NCBI GenBank assembly: GCA_958298945.1
Contig: OY282609.1
Coordinates: 56,516,220-56,580,219 of the forward strand
Direction: 5' to 3'
DNA: 64,000 bases
From: Atherix ibis
Lineage: Eukaryota; Arthropoda; Insecta; Diptera; Athericidae
Made by a program: the position numbers and the translations under genes. A model generated the notes under the pieces. It was not told where the DNA came from. It ran no database searches and saw only the letters and a list, made by a program, of their open reading frames with translations. Shown here piece by piece: positions 47,067-58,338 of this stretch (position 1 is its first letter; every line of letters begins with the position of its first letter).

Positions 47067-47971
47067 CCGTTTTACTGCGGGACGCTTTATTACTGCGCGA
47101 AAACTGCGTACCGTCGGGATATCGACTATTGCTCAGTTTGATTTTAGATATCGACCTCTATGGATGTGTCGCGGTGCGCCCTTCGCAAATCATTTTTAAT
47201 TCGTCAATAATAATCATAAATAAACTTTTAAAAAGTATATCGCGGTGAAAATAACATTAATTTTTGTATTTTTTTATCAGTAAAAATTGTTTATTTCCCT
47301 CATACGATGTCGAATTCGTCAAGTAGCGATGATGAAAACACTTGCGGAACTTCGCATGAAAATGTTTCTTTTAGTTACAGTGAGGATGAAATCGCAATGT
47401 TTACAAATCGAAGAATATTTCTTTGGACGGACTTGATACCGATACTTTCGTGCAACTTCCTTCCGACCTAAATTTTTCCAACGAAACCAATAACAATTTT
47501 TTCGAAATTCCCAGACCAAAACATTTACCTGTCGGTATTGAAAATTCTATTGGATATTTTGAATTATTTTTTACGTCTTTGCTCCTTAAAACCATTGTTA
47601 AAAAAAAACAATCAACAGTACTTGAATTCTGGAAGTGAGCTGATACCGAAATCACGTGATAAATTATGGAAGCCAGTTACGGAATTAGAAATAAAAGTAT
47701 TTATCCCAGTTTTATTGGAAAATGGGTATTACTTAAAGACCAACTGTAAATTCCGTTTGCACTAATAAAGGAGGCAGTTATAGTTAAAATTATCTTTTAT
47801 TTGAGTAGTTTGATATGTTCCCTACACACAACCGAAAGAATTACGAAAATCCTTCTATATTTGATGAAAATGTACACAATTTTGTGCAGAATTATTGAAA
47901 GATTATTTTTTCTCTAAAATTCTTCCACAATTTTCGCATAATATGTGAAAAAAGGCTCAGCAGTAAAACGG
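47067..47971 (+). mobile_element. short piggyBac-type element flanked by TTAA
   Basis: TTAA lies directly outside both ends (47,063-47,066 and 47,972-47,975). The terminal inverted repeats are perfect over 12 bp (CCGTTTTACTGC). The length of 905 bp is far below autonomous piggyBac size, and the encoded transposase is only an N-terminal remnant, so this is a deleted derivative. Confidence 0.88.
47307..47765 (+). pseudogene. piggyBac transposase, N-terminal remnant
   Basis: The start MSNSSSSDDENTCG is acidic and Ser-rich like piggyBac N-termini. A frameshift near 47,410 leads into DGLDTDTFVQLP, then IGYFELFFTSLLLKTIVKK (the usual FELFFTDELL motif), and after another shift KLWKPVTELEIKVFIPVLL. 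The frame is lost at about 47,765. The catalytic DDD domain is entirely deleted. Confidence 0.8.
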
Positions 47972-47975
47972 TTAA

Positions 47976-48742
47976 AACTATCAGATTTACAATATCGTCA
48001 TATCATACCTGAAGGCAGAAATATCTCCTTAAAAAATTACGCTTACACCTCATTATTCAATTAGTATTTTCTACTTATTTTCTGTGCTATATAAATAAAA
48101 CTTAAAAACTTTCCAGGCCCGTGATTTCCATATGGGAAAAAAATTATTAACTTCTTTGAATTTTTTATAATATGTCAGAGATATATTGAAATTTTTACCC
48201 AAGAATCGTTCCTCTAAGACTTATAGATTGCGGGGAGATAAAGTATCAAATCAGTCATTTAGAGATTTTTTAACATGTTTTTAAGTGAAGCAATATAATT
48301 TTGCACTTTAATATTTGATAGCCATATAGCTAATATAGGACAGGGGAATAAGGAATTATTTCTGTGATTAAAACTGTTACGATTGAAAATTGTCAAATAA
48401 AAATATTATGATTTTCGAAAAATCAAAAATCTTTTATTCATACGATTATTAATAAAAAAAAAAAAGTGATCGAACGTCAAACTAATAACCTTAAATTCTG
48501 TTAAAACACTTTAAAAATGTATTGCCTTTAACGATTAAAATTATTTGTAATTACTAATTTTGGAAAAAATGCAAACAGTTTAATTACTTTTATATAATTG
48601 GAAACTTTGACTTTTTTACACAGCAGTAAATAACGCCGTTCTATTCACAATCTTCTGGTACCACACAATAAATCATAGCATAAATAAACAAAACACCAGA
48701 TTTAAAGAGTTTTATTTTTTATTTGTCACTATCAAAACAATA
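47976..48742. other. AT-rich spacer with RpL34 3' end
   Basis: No other gene. Complementary AATAAA signals lie at about 48,713-48,724, some 20-30 bp past the RpL34 stop. Confidence 0.5.
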
Positions 48743-49214
48743 TTACTTTTTAGTTGCTTTCACGATAGGTTTTTTAACTGTTTTCAGTGCAACAGTGTGC
48801 GCCATTTGTTGGTTTTTCAATGTCTTCACAATTTTCTGTTCTTCAATTAGGAAAGCCCTTACGATACGTTCTCGAACACAACGATGACATAGAACACCAC
48901 CATACGTACGGCGTACGGTCTTTTGTCTCTTCGATAATCTAGACCGTTCTGATGGACGTGTAGGCCTGATTCCTTTTAGCTTCTCTTTACAATGTCCACA
49001 TTTTGGAACGCTTCTTGTTTTTTTTACATATTGGTAAACAAGACGACCGCCTGGAGTTCGAACACTAAAATAACAATGAAATTAAATTTTTTTGTCAAAC
49101 ATAATAAAACTACATTTTATTCAATAAGGTTTCTTCACTCTTTTCTTACATTCGTCTCCGGTTTGATTTTGTATTGTACGAAAGACGCCTACGAAATGTC
49201 AAGCGTTGAACCAT
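48743..49214 (-). CDS. RpL34: ribosomal protein eL34 (RPL34)
   Basis: This is a structural protein of the large (60S) cytosolic ribosomal subunit. Coding exons are 49,214-49,150 and 49,064-48,743, giving 128 residues. The start [18 protein letters not shown] is the family's conserved N-terminus. The split codon at the intron joins to give [19 protein letters not shown]. The Cys residues in CGHCKEK and LCHRC are the zinc-binding-like pairs of eL34, and [15 protein letters not shown] is also characteristic. The intron is 85 bp with GTAAG and TTTTAG borders. A 5' UTR exon at about 49,382-49,408 is inferred from a donor AAAG|GTACGT; it starts near a pyrimidine-rich CTTTC, fitting the TOP motif of ribosomal protein mRNAs. 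Polyadenylation signals follow the stop closely. Confidence 0.96.
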
Positions 49215-49381
49215 TTTGAGAATCTAAAATAATTAAATTAAGTTTAAGTATAATATATTCTTGAAGTTTTCATCTGTATAATGTAATACTCAGTTTTAAC
49301 AAAAATAATTTTAATTTTATCATTAATTTAATCCGATGATTACTAATTTAATTGCAACAAAATTTTATTGCACATACGTAC

Positions 49382-49408
49382 CTTTCAGAAACCAAATAGA
49401 AAGGAAGT
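49382..49408 (-). promoter_or_regulatory. putative RpL34 5' UTR exon with TOP-like start
   Basis: The minus strand reads CTTTCTATTTGGTTTCTGAA and then AG|GTACGT, a consensus splice donor. A matching acceptor (ATTTTAG) lies about 10 bp upstream of the RpL34 ATG. The CTTTC pyrimidine tract fits the growth-controlled TOP element. The transcription start is inferred. Confidence 0.5.
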
Positions 49409-49716
49409 GTCAAAAGTCGGAAGTTCAATATGACATTTCATACAGTATTAATCGGTTCTGGTCCAAGCTAACCCAGTTTCTTTACTATAGAAAACTGTTA
49501 TAATTACTGAGTTTTATTTTTATATTTTTACATTTTTGAAAAAAAATTAAAGAAATTTAATACACTATATGGTATTATTTAATATATACAATATTATTTT
49601 TTATTAAATTAATATATAAAATGTAAAAGAAATTTTATTGAATATATTAACATATTGCCTAAAGTATACGGTTATATCGAGGAAGATTTTCTAATCTTGC
49701 TGACTGACTGACTATA

Positions 49717-50113
49717 TTACCATGTTTCCACTTGGTGGACTTGACCTGGTTGACTTGAGCTCTTCGTGTTTTCACTGGTGGACTTGACCCGGTTGAAAAA
49801 TAAATTTATTTGACATTTTCAAGATGGTGGCAACTGATTTTTATGAGTTAGATCGGTAGAGGTCTGTTTGGAATCGGAACACTGCAGACAGCGGCAGCAA
49901 TTTTTTTAACACAACACAACCTTCTTGCTCGGCAGCTCGAACATTATGATATTATTTGACATATATGAAACGATTGTAAGGTAGAACATGGAACGGAACG
50001 GTTGAACGCAAAATATTTTTCAAAAGTTTTTGGTTTATTTCCCCCCCACCCGCACTCTTCGTCTCGCCCACAAAAACGAGGTCAAGTCCACCAGTGGAAA
50101 CAAGCACTATGTC
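49717..50113. repeat. inverted-repeat element, possible MITE
   Basis: The left end (about 49,719) contains TGTTTCCACTTGGTGGACTT and, about 40 bp further in, a second, diverged copy in the same orientation (GTTTTCACTGGTGGACTTGA). The right end (about 50,079-50,110) carries the complement, TCAAGTCCACCAGTGGAAAC. The element is about 390 bp, non-coding, and lies between RpL34 and Vti1a. A clear target duplication was not identified, so the superfamily is unknown. Confidence 0.65.
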
Positions 50114-50493
50114 TGACATATGACTATAATAATTTATATTATTTTATTTGTTTTTTTAAAAATTTCAAATTAGAATGTTCTGTGAGTAACTTTGACTTTT
50201 TTATCATCTTTTTAATTTATATAAAAAAAATATAGTAATATTTGTTTAAAAAATATATTATTAGATTTTCTGCAATTTTTAAACTAAAATTAAGGTAATT
50301 TTGTAATTAATTTATGAAAATAATAATAACAACAAAAAAAATATTCCTTATGGAGAGCATATCATTTTGTTATTGTAGTATAATTTACTTTGGGAGCACT
50401 AGAATTCGTTTTGACATTTGTTTTTGCTGTAATGGATTTGTGAAATGTCAAAGTAAGTCTAAGAGAAAATTAGTGAAGATAAAAAAGTAGAAA

Positions 50494-51288
50494 ATGGGTC
50501 TACTTGATGATTACGAGCAACAATATGCTGCCCTTATTGCTGAAATTACAGCGCAAATATCTCGCTTGTCCATATTCTCAGGCGGTATTTATTTATAATA
50601 CAATTGATTTCCATTAGTATAATTAAAAACAAATTATTTTTTTAGCTGAGCGAAGAGAGTTAAATTCGAAAATTGACACGAATTTAGCAGAGGCTCATGA
50701 TCTGGTAATTGGATTTTGAAAAATTATTTATAATCGAATAATTTTGAAATGGATTTGATAAAGAAACTTTGATAATGCATGTATTTGTAGTTGGAACAGA
50801 TTGGATTAGAAATTCGTGAAATAGACGCAGCGAATAGACCTAGTTTTACTAGTAAACTAAATTGTTATCAGGCAGAGTTGAAGCGATTACAAACGGAATA
50901 TAAAAATGCACAGACTAGTCAGTTAAATAGCTATGATTCGGTTGAGGATTTCGATGAAATCGGTATTAAGGAGGAGCAGAAGAGAAGACTTTTAGATAAT
51001 TCAGAAAGTATTGAAAGGACTGGTAAACAGCTAAACGAAGGATACAGGGTTATTATCGAAACTGAGCAAATTGGATCGCAGATCCTACAGGATTTGCATC
51101 ATCAAAGAGAGGTGATACATAGTGCAAGGTCAAAGGTACGCGAAACCAATGCCGATTTGGGTTTGGGTTCTAGAATATTAAATTCAATAATGATGCGCAG
51201 TTTACGCGAAAAGGCAATACTCTATGCGGTTGGTGTATTTTTCGTGTTAGCCGTTAGTATTAGTATATATTTTTCAGTGTCCAAATAA
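50494..51288 (+). CDS. Vti1a: Vti1a-type v-SNARE (Qb-SNARE)
   Basis: This membrane-anchored SNARE acts in fusion of Golgi- and endosome-derived vesicles. Exons are 50,494-50,584, 50,646-50,704 and 50,791-51,288, giving 215 residues, close to the usual 217 or so. The N-terminal Habc region (about 1-95) starts MGLLDDYEQQYAALIAEI, matching Vti1. The Qb-SNARE coiled coil lies at about 120-185 (RLLDNSESIERTGKQLNEGY, then ETEQIGSQILQDLHHQREVI). The C-terminal membrane anchor is at about 191-211 (AILYAVGVFFVLAVSISIYF), with four residues after it. Introns have good GT/AG sites and conserved phases, and all joins keep the frame. Confidence 0.95.
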
Positions 51289-53090
51289 TTTATTCGCTAT
51301 TTAAAAGTATTTTTAATTTCGAACACAATAATTGTAGTATACGTATTTATTGAAAAGTGAACCAACACTATTCAATATTCATAAATAACTATTTTTTATT
51401 TGTTAATAATACGTTAAATATATTCCATATTTATTAATTTAAGTAGAAACAATTATATATATTTTCCAATTAAAATATGTATTTTTTATTTGTTATAAGC
51501 TATTTATCATAAGTTGTAATTTCTTGTTTTTTTTTTTTGGCATGTTGTTCAGCTAATAATAATAATAATAATAATATAATTTCAAAAAGAACAACATTCG
51601 TTTTGTATTAATTTTCATATTTATTTTAAGTAAAATAGAAACTACTCAATTTTTGGTTATTTAATATATAAGAATCTAATTGAATTGATGAATGAGTAAT
51701 TAAATTAGTTTTGTATTTACGATAATCGGAAATTGTGAAATTTCAAAACCTTATAAAGTCTATACAAAATTTAAATCAAATTTAATAAAATATTAAATAC
51801 ATATATATATATATATATAAATAATAAATTAAGAAATTTAATTATTCTATTCTTTTTTTTATAATTTTCCTGTTTTTAATATTCTATTGTATTATAAATT
51901 TTCAGAAGCACGACGAATATTTTAATTTGAACATTTGAGAGGTTTTTATGATGATATTTAAAAAACTGAAAATAAATCAAATTTAACTAAAGAAACGACA
52001 TTAAAACAATAATATTAATTAAATAATGATAGATTGAATTTATTAATAATTATTATTATAAATGATTTATTAATAAATAATACGAAGATTTATTTATTTT
52101 TTAAAATACTCAAAGGAAATTACTAGATTAATGAAGAAAATCCTAAATACTTTACTCTTAAAAATAATGGAAAAACGAAAATAATAGTAAAACATTTTTT
52201 TGGGGGTAATTGGTAATTAATAGTATTTGTTGTTTTGCATCTTAGGTGCAAAAATTAAAAATTGTTTATTTTTACGCAAACAAAAAAGAAGTTGAAAAAG
52301 AATAAATCATAGCAAATGTTATAGAGAAAATCTGATTTCGAAGTTCAGAACTAATTTGCCATATGAGAGAGAAGAGTTCTAACATTCCAAAAGTCAAAAT
52401 ATGACAGTGAAACTTTGAAATCAGCTGTAAAATGTTGTGCCGCTAACAATTTTTCTAAATGAAAATCGGGAAAATTTTTCTTGTTTTTTCTGAATAAAAT
52501 TAAACTGGAGCGCAATTGTTATCATTTCGAATAATAACTAAAATGATAAAAAAATTTAGTGATGTGAAATTGAACGGCAGGGGATAAAATTTTCATTGTC
52601 AGTTTTGTTGACGTCCGTTTGTATTGTGTGGGGGTGGTTCGACTGATTGCACGTTGTTTAGTTATTTTCCGAATTTTATAAAACAGTTTATTTTATTTTT
52701 AAACTGTTTTTTTTTTTTTTTTTGAAAATTTATTACATTTGTTGGGTGTTTGTATGAAAAATAGATTTTTTTACGCCTTGTTTTCGGTTGGATAATTAAA
52801 CGAGTACCGAATTAAGAGGAAAAAATGTTTATTATTATTATTATTAGGGAAAGCGAATTGGTGTGAGGTCTCCGAGGTTGTTATTCATGCGTAGGAGACG
52901 GCAGATGTTTGTTTTGTAAAGTGAAAAAAAGGGAAAAGGAAATAAAAAAGGTGCGGTGAGGCACAAAGTGTTTACTGTGTATCAGAAGTTAGTGTTTTTG
53001 TTGAAAATTCAAATTTGATGTGAATTCGATTTAAAAGTTATTTGAAATCTACAGAGTGGCTATTATTTAATTAGAAAGAAGGCGAACAGA
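51289..53090. other. AT-rich intergenic DNA and 5' region of the Rab-like gene
   Basis: It contains an AAT run at about 51,554-51,575 and a TA run at about 51,800-51,819. The GC-richer stretch from about 52,600 (TGTGTGGGGGTGGTTCG) to the ATG at 53,091 is probably the promoter and 5' UTR of the Rab-like gene. No other gene is recognised. Confidence 0.45.
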
Positions 53091-53813
53091 ATGGCCAGTG
53101 TTCGTATCCCCGAACAAAAAGTGATACTTTGCGGGGAATTCGGAGTTGGGAAAAGTTCGTTATTCCGTCGCTTCGCCACAAATACATTTGTCGCTTGCAA
53201 TGACCGTAAATCTACACTAGGTTTGGATCACTTTGACAAAGTCTACGAAGTGGGCGATAAATCCATAAAGGTATGTATCCCTCTACGAAGAATCTATTCT
53301 GAGTCTGAGATAGTCGGAATGACTAGTTGGAAATTCATGCTTATCCGAATGTTTTCTTTTTCTTTGTAGCTACAATTGTGGGATACGGGAGGCATGGAAA
53401 GAGTAGCATCGGTTACATCGAGTTATTATAAATTTGCCGAAGCAGCTATATTAGTTTTCGCCCTGGACAATGCAGCATCGTTCCATTCGTTATCCCAACA
53501 CATGCTGGACATAGTGACGTATGCCGAGAATGCAAAAATCTTTTTGTGTGGAAACAAGTCCGATCTGGAAGGACGCGAACCGCAAATAACCGATGCGGAA
53601 GTGGACGAGTTCTGTGAACAATGCCACAGTCTCATAAGTGCCACATACCGAACATCCTGCAAGACGAACACTGGAATTGATGACATGTTCCAGAATATTG
53701 CACGCATCGTTGTCGATTCGAACCGTTCGCGCATGGAGTTGCAGGCTCTCGAACAGCACGGATTTAAAATCGAATCGCTCGACGATACGGGCGAGCCATC
53801 TTGCATCTGCTAG
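53091..53813 (+). CDS. Rab-like small GTPase, prenylated type
   Basis: This is a Ras-superfamily GTPase of the Rab-like type, probably switching membrane traffic. Exons are 53,091-53,270 and 53,370-53,813, giving 207 residues, joined in frame at K60/L61. The P-loop is GEFGVGKSS (15-23). The G3 motif is WDTGGMER (64-71), where Rabs have DTAGQE; the Gln needed for GTP hydrolysis is Met. G4 is NKSD (122-125) and G5 is TSCK (155-158). The C-terminus is CIC (205-207), a Rab-style double-Cys prenylation signal. A polyA signal AATAAA lies near 54,037. It resembles the divergent insect RabX-type proteins, but I cannot assign an orthologue. Confidence 0.9.
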
Positions 53814-55517
53814 TATAGTTCGTTTGGAAATCGGCTAACTACACTGGTCACTGGAAAGCATCGTTTTTGATTAATTAATTTTTTAACTAATAAGAGGCAC
53901 TAAGCAGAACTTAAGGCATATGGAAAAAGGACTATCTTTGGTAAAAGAAGAATAATTCGGGAACGGAAAAGACCGTTGGTGCCAGAAAGAACCATAGCCA
54001 TAGCCGATTAATACCTGAATGAATGGGTGCTAAAAATAATAAAATGCAATTAGTTTTTTTTTTCTTTTACCAATAATGTGGTCAATTAAGGAAAAAAAAA
54101 CAATTTTAATTTTTTTATTGTACTTGAATACATACTCCTCTCTGAGCCAATGGAACTCTCTAAAATACTCTCTACGACTATATAGTCAAAAAAAAACAAA
54201 AAACTATAAAGAAAACAAGAAATTCAAAAATGGAATTGAATATTTATGTGCTTGGAAAAGAAAAAGGAAATATATTCATTTTGCTGCTAAGTTTTTATAT
54301 GACAAGATGTCGCCGTCCTTAGGAGAGTGTGTAGATGTGTAGCTAAAAACTACTACAACTATAATTTACCATTTAAGTTAAGGCAACTAATTTTTTTTTA
54401 AATTCAATTTTGTCTTTTATAAAAATTTTATTATAAATACATACGTTAGAACATAAATAATAATAATAATGATAGTATTTAAAGAAACATTTTTTTTCTC
54501 TACTGTTTTTAGGTGAGTTCAATGATATCCAAACCAATGTCATGATCCAAACTTCCTGTTGATCCAATTAAGATTTAAGTTCTGAAAAGATTGCATATCC
54601 CCAAAGTCATGAGAAAGAATTATAAGCGCTAGACAGAAAGAAATTAAGGTGGATTTCTCTACTGCCACCCCTCACTCATAGTAGATATTGTGTGTGGTTT
54701 CTTTATTAATAATAATTAAATTAAATTGGATTATCTTACAAATGTCAGTCAGGTAATGTTATTCAAACTTATATTTATTCATTCATTGATAGTCCGTAAA
54801 TAGGTGTAAATAATTCCAATATACCAACGTCTTCGTACCGTACCCATTATCAAGGCTAGCATATATTATATTCTATGGAATTTGTACTTTTTTTTTGTTG
54901 GGCTTCTCTTCTATGTTCATATACCAATTTAATTGGCAAAAATGCAACTAAAATAATAGAAAATGTGTAGAAATTAATTATCTGAACTTTCTTAAATAAT
55001 GAGACTGCTAAAGCCCAAAAGCTACTGAATTTTAATATAAGAATTATTAAAAGTGAATTCTTGAATGTGGATATCCATGATGATTATTCAAATATGGAAG
55101 GAAGCATGTGATCAAAATATGCCTAGAAAAGGTTATTATTGTCTATGATATACTCTAGAAATTTCACTATTTACGCTAAAATTTCAGTACTATTGAGTAT
55201 TGCTTGAAACTGATCAAAACTAATCAGTAAAGTTGTAGTTATTTCACTGTAATTATGGAAAAAAGTTTCATAACTTTTAAAATCAATATCAAAAGTCCAT
55301 AAGAAAACCAAATCTTTTTTCAAGTTATTTTTTTCGAACGAAATTTTATATATTTTAATATATAAATATTTTTAACATATATCTACAAAATAATAATAAT
55401 AATATTAATAAATTACAGTGAAATTTAATTTGCTTTCATATAATTGCTATAATAATAAAATATAAAAACAATATCATTTGAAGCATATAAAAATATGTTG
55501 GATTGAAAATGAATAAT
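53814..55517. other. 3' UTR of Rab-like gene, then AT-rich intergenic DNA
   Basis: The UTR probably ends near the AATAAA at 54,037. A short minus-strand frame at about 54,565-54,510 ends GSLDHDIGLDIIELT and looks protein-like but lacks a supporting acceptor or neighbours. No other gene is seen. Confidence 0.4.
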
Positions 55518-57160
55518 TCAATGCTGTGACCATTTAATAGTTTTTATATCGATTCCTTCTTGGACCATTTCCCAAAGTGGGGACATCTCTCTTAACCTTT
55601 GAACGTGTTTGATGCATTTGTCCACCGTATAATCGATTTCTTCTATTGTTGTAAAACGTCCTATACCGAATCTGTAGAGTGGGAAATATATTACAAAATA
55701 CTCATTCGATCTGCTTACAATCGTTATGAATAGTGGAAGGCATACCTAATGGAACTGTGAGCAAGATCTTCGTCTGTGCCGATGGCTCTCAGAACATATG
55801 AAGGTTCCAACGATGCCGAAGTGCAAGCGGATCCACTTGATAAGGCGACGTCCTTCAGGGCCATAAGTAAAGATTCACCTTCAACATAGGCAAATGACAA
55901 GTTTATGCACCCAGGATATGTGTGCGTGTCGTCACCGTTCCTTATAACTTGAGGAAGTGCTGTGCAAATCTTATCGAGCAGTCGCTGTGACAAAAATGTG
56001 ATCCATTTATGATCGTACGCCATTTCTCGTTGAGCTATTTCGCAGGCTGCGCCTAGACCGACTGTAAGTGGTGCCGGAACTGTTCCACTTCGTAAGCCAC
56101 GCTCTTGACCACCGCCGCTTTGAATAGGCTCCAACCGCACGCGTGGTCTCCGTCGAGCATAAATTGCACCAATGCCTTTTGGTCCGTAAATTTTATGGCC
56201 CGATATCGACATTAGATCAATATTCATTTTATTAACGTCCAAATTGATTTTTCCTACGGCTTGAGCAGCATCGGTATGGAAAAATACATTTTTGGAACGA
56301 CACAAAGCACCAATATCAATAACCGGCTGTTTTACGCCTAAAATTTTTTTAAATTTATATTTTATTAAACTAAAAATTTATTTAAATCCTCCTTTACCAA
56401 TTTCGTTGTTAACAGTCATAATAGAAACAAGTGATGTATCCTCACTTATAGCTTTTTCTAACTCTTCCATATCAATTATTCCATTTTGCTGTACCGGCAG
56501 ATAAGTTATACGGAATCCTTCAGCTTCTAGTGCACGGCATGAATCCAACACACATTTATGTTCGGTTTGTGTGGTTATTAAGTGCTTTTTTCGTGCTCCA
56601 TAGAATCTGGCAACTCCCTTTATTGCAATATTGTTTGATTCAGTGGCACCTGATGTGAAGACAATTTCTCTCGGATCAGCACCTATTAGATTAGCAACTT
56701 GACTGCGAGCTTTTTCTACTGCTTCCTCTGTTTCCCAACCGTACGCATGAGTCCTTGAGTGTGGATTTCCATAAAAACTAGTTAAATATGGTAGCATGGC
56801 ATCTAGCACACGCGGATCCTTCAAAAAGTACATGTGAATAACTTTTATTTAGAAATTTTATATCTAATTCTGTCAGGCAGAATACTTACGAGTGGAGTAG
56901 TAGCTTGTGCGTCCAAATAAAGTGGCCTACCTTCCAAAACTTCATCTCCAATACTAAATTTGTTTTTATCTAAATTCGAATATTATTTTATAAGGAGCAA
57001 AAACATAAAATCACTGACATTATTCTAAAATATATTCAAACATAAGAATACCTGAAGATGTAGATGCATTGCGGAAATATTCTACGCCGCTAGTGGCCAC
57101 TTTTGACAGGTCTTTACTCTTTAACAATGTTTTCGATACCTTCTCGTATAAACTAAGCAT
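55518..57160 (-). CDS. Nfs1: cysteine desulfurase, mitochondrial (NFS1)
   Basis: This PLP enzyme removes sulfur from cysteine and supplies persulfide for Fe-S cluster assembly in mitochondria. The exons on the minus strand are 57,160-57,052, 56,969-56,890, 56,818-56,398, 56,337-55,746 and 55,671-55,518, giving 451 residues, close to the usual 450-460. All joins keep the frame. Residues 1-60 are a mitochondrial-type leader rich in Lys/Ser. The conserved start of the mature domain is [23 protein letters not shown] is bound at K252 in [10 protein letters not shown], and the catalytic Cys is C375 in [16 protein letters not shown] and the C-terminal RFGIGRFTT are also conserved. All key residues are present, so it should be active. 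Confidence 0.96.
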
Positions 57161-58101
57161 CTTTGTTTGAGAAACTCCACTAGTTTAAGTTGAATATTTA
57201 CAAAAAAAATTAATTGTTATCTATTTCGCAATAAATGGAAAATTACTCTCAACAACTTCGCAAATAATATAACCACAAATTGACAGTTTCATATGCTTTC
57301 TTGAAAATATGCTTATGACTTTGTGTTGGTGTGTGAATTATAAATGGTATTTTATGCTTAAAATACGTATTGTCGAGTTCGATTTGAATTTTTTTGCTGT
57401 TTTTAATTTTACACTCAATATTTATTCATTAAAAATAATATTTGAAAGACTTTATCACGATTGTTTTAAATTTTAGGATTTTTTATCTCGTTTATTTTAC
57501 TATAAAAATCAGATAAAACCTGCCGTGTACGGAAAACATATCTTAAGTGTCACTTAACGAATTGTATGACTACAAAACAACAAAATAATTTTTTGAAGTG
57601 GCTAGAATTTTCTATCAAATCATATAAATTTTCTGAGTTAATTTATTATATATACATATTATATATAATTAAATGTTTTTAATAAATAATAAAAAAATGC
57701 CATATATTTTTTAAATCTACAATTTCATTATTGTTAGTTGTTCAAAATTCGCACCGTATGCTACAAATTATTCAGAATGTTTCTCAATGCAATTAAGAAT
57801 TGCGCTGTTATTATTGTTCTTTAAAAAGACAATTCTCTGATAATTGACCGTTTAGAACTGTCAAAACTCAATTTATTTCTTTGTTTATTTTTTGGATGTT
57901 TTGAATTTTAATTGGAAAATTCTTGGAATTATACGTATGTCATCACTATATTCTATACAGTTTGAAGATTCAATCATATTTATTTTGATTAGTTTATTTT
58001 AGTGGCCTATAAATTGCGTAGATATATGCAGAGATTAAGTGCATTTAGAAAAAAACAAATCAATTAAGGAACGATAAAAGTGGGTGGTGCTGTTAATTAA
58101 A
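57161..58101. other. intergenic DNA upstream of Nfs1
   Basis: It holds the 5' region of Nfs1 and AT-rich sequence. No gene recognised. Confidence 0.4.
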
Positions 58102-58287
58102 TTACATTGAATAATCTTGTTTAGTAACGATGGTAATTAACATATAATATATTATAGTGAAAGCTGCGATAGCAAGGCACTCGACAAATGAAGGAAGTGC
58201 TGAATTAGATAGTCCTGCAGATGGTATACCTGTAGGAATATTGGCAATTGAATCATCTAGAAAGTCTGAAGGTGGATTTTGATACAT
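58102..58287 (-). CDS. possible small single-pass membrane protein
   Basis: The 61-residue frame begins MYQNPPSDFLDDS and ends with a hydrophobic helix (PSFVECLAIAAFTIIYYMLI) and a short tail. A one-helix C-terminal anchor is plausible, and the sequence is less biased than nearby noise. However, the same DNA is open on the plus strand (VKAAIARHSTNEGSAELDSP) and lies just upstream of the sorting nexin acceptor, so it could be an early sorting nexin exon or nothing. No family was recognised. Confidence 0.35.
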   Translation of the reverse strand: MYQNPPSDFLDDSIANIPTGIPSAGLSNSALPSFVECLAIAAFTIIYYMLITIVTKQDYSM

Positions 58288-58338
58288 ATTTTCACAATAT
58301 AGACGTTGTTATGTTTCTTTTCTTTTATTATTCTTAAG

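Noticed and set aside
51800..51819. TA dinucleotide run, with trinucleotide runs at 3,974, 41,285 and 51,554
   Set aside because: They are ordinary microsatellites, recorded only within the spacer entries.
54510..54565. Minus-strand peptide ending in SLDHDIGLDIIELT, resembling a conserved C-terminus
   Set aside because: There is no splice acceptor in frame, a stop lies just upstream, and no neighbouring exon was found.
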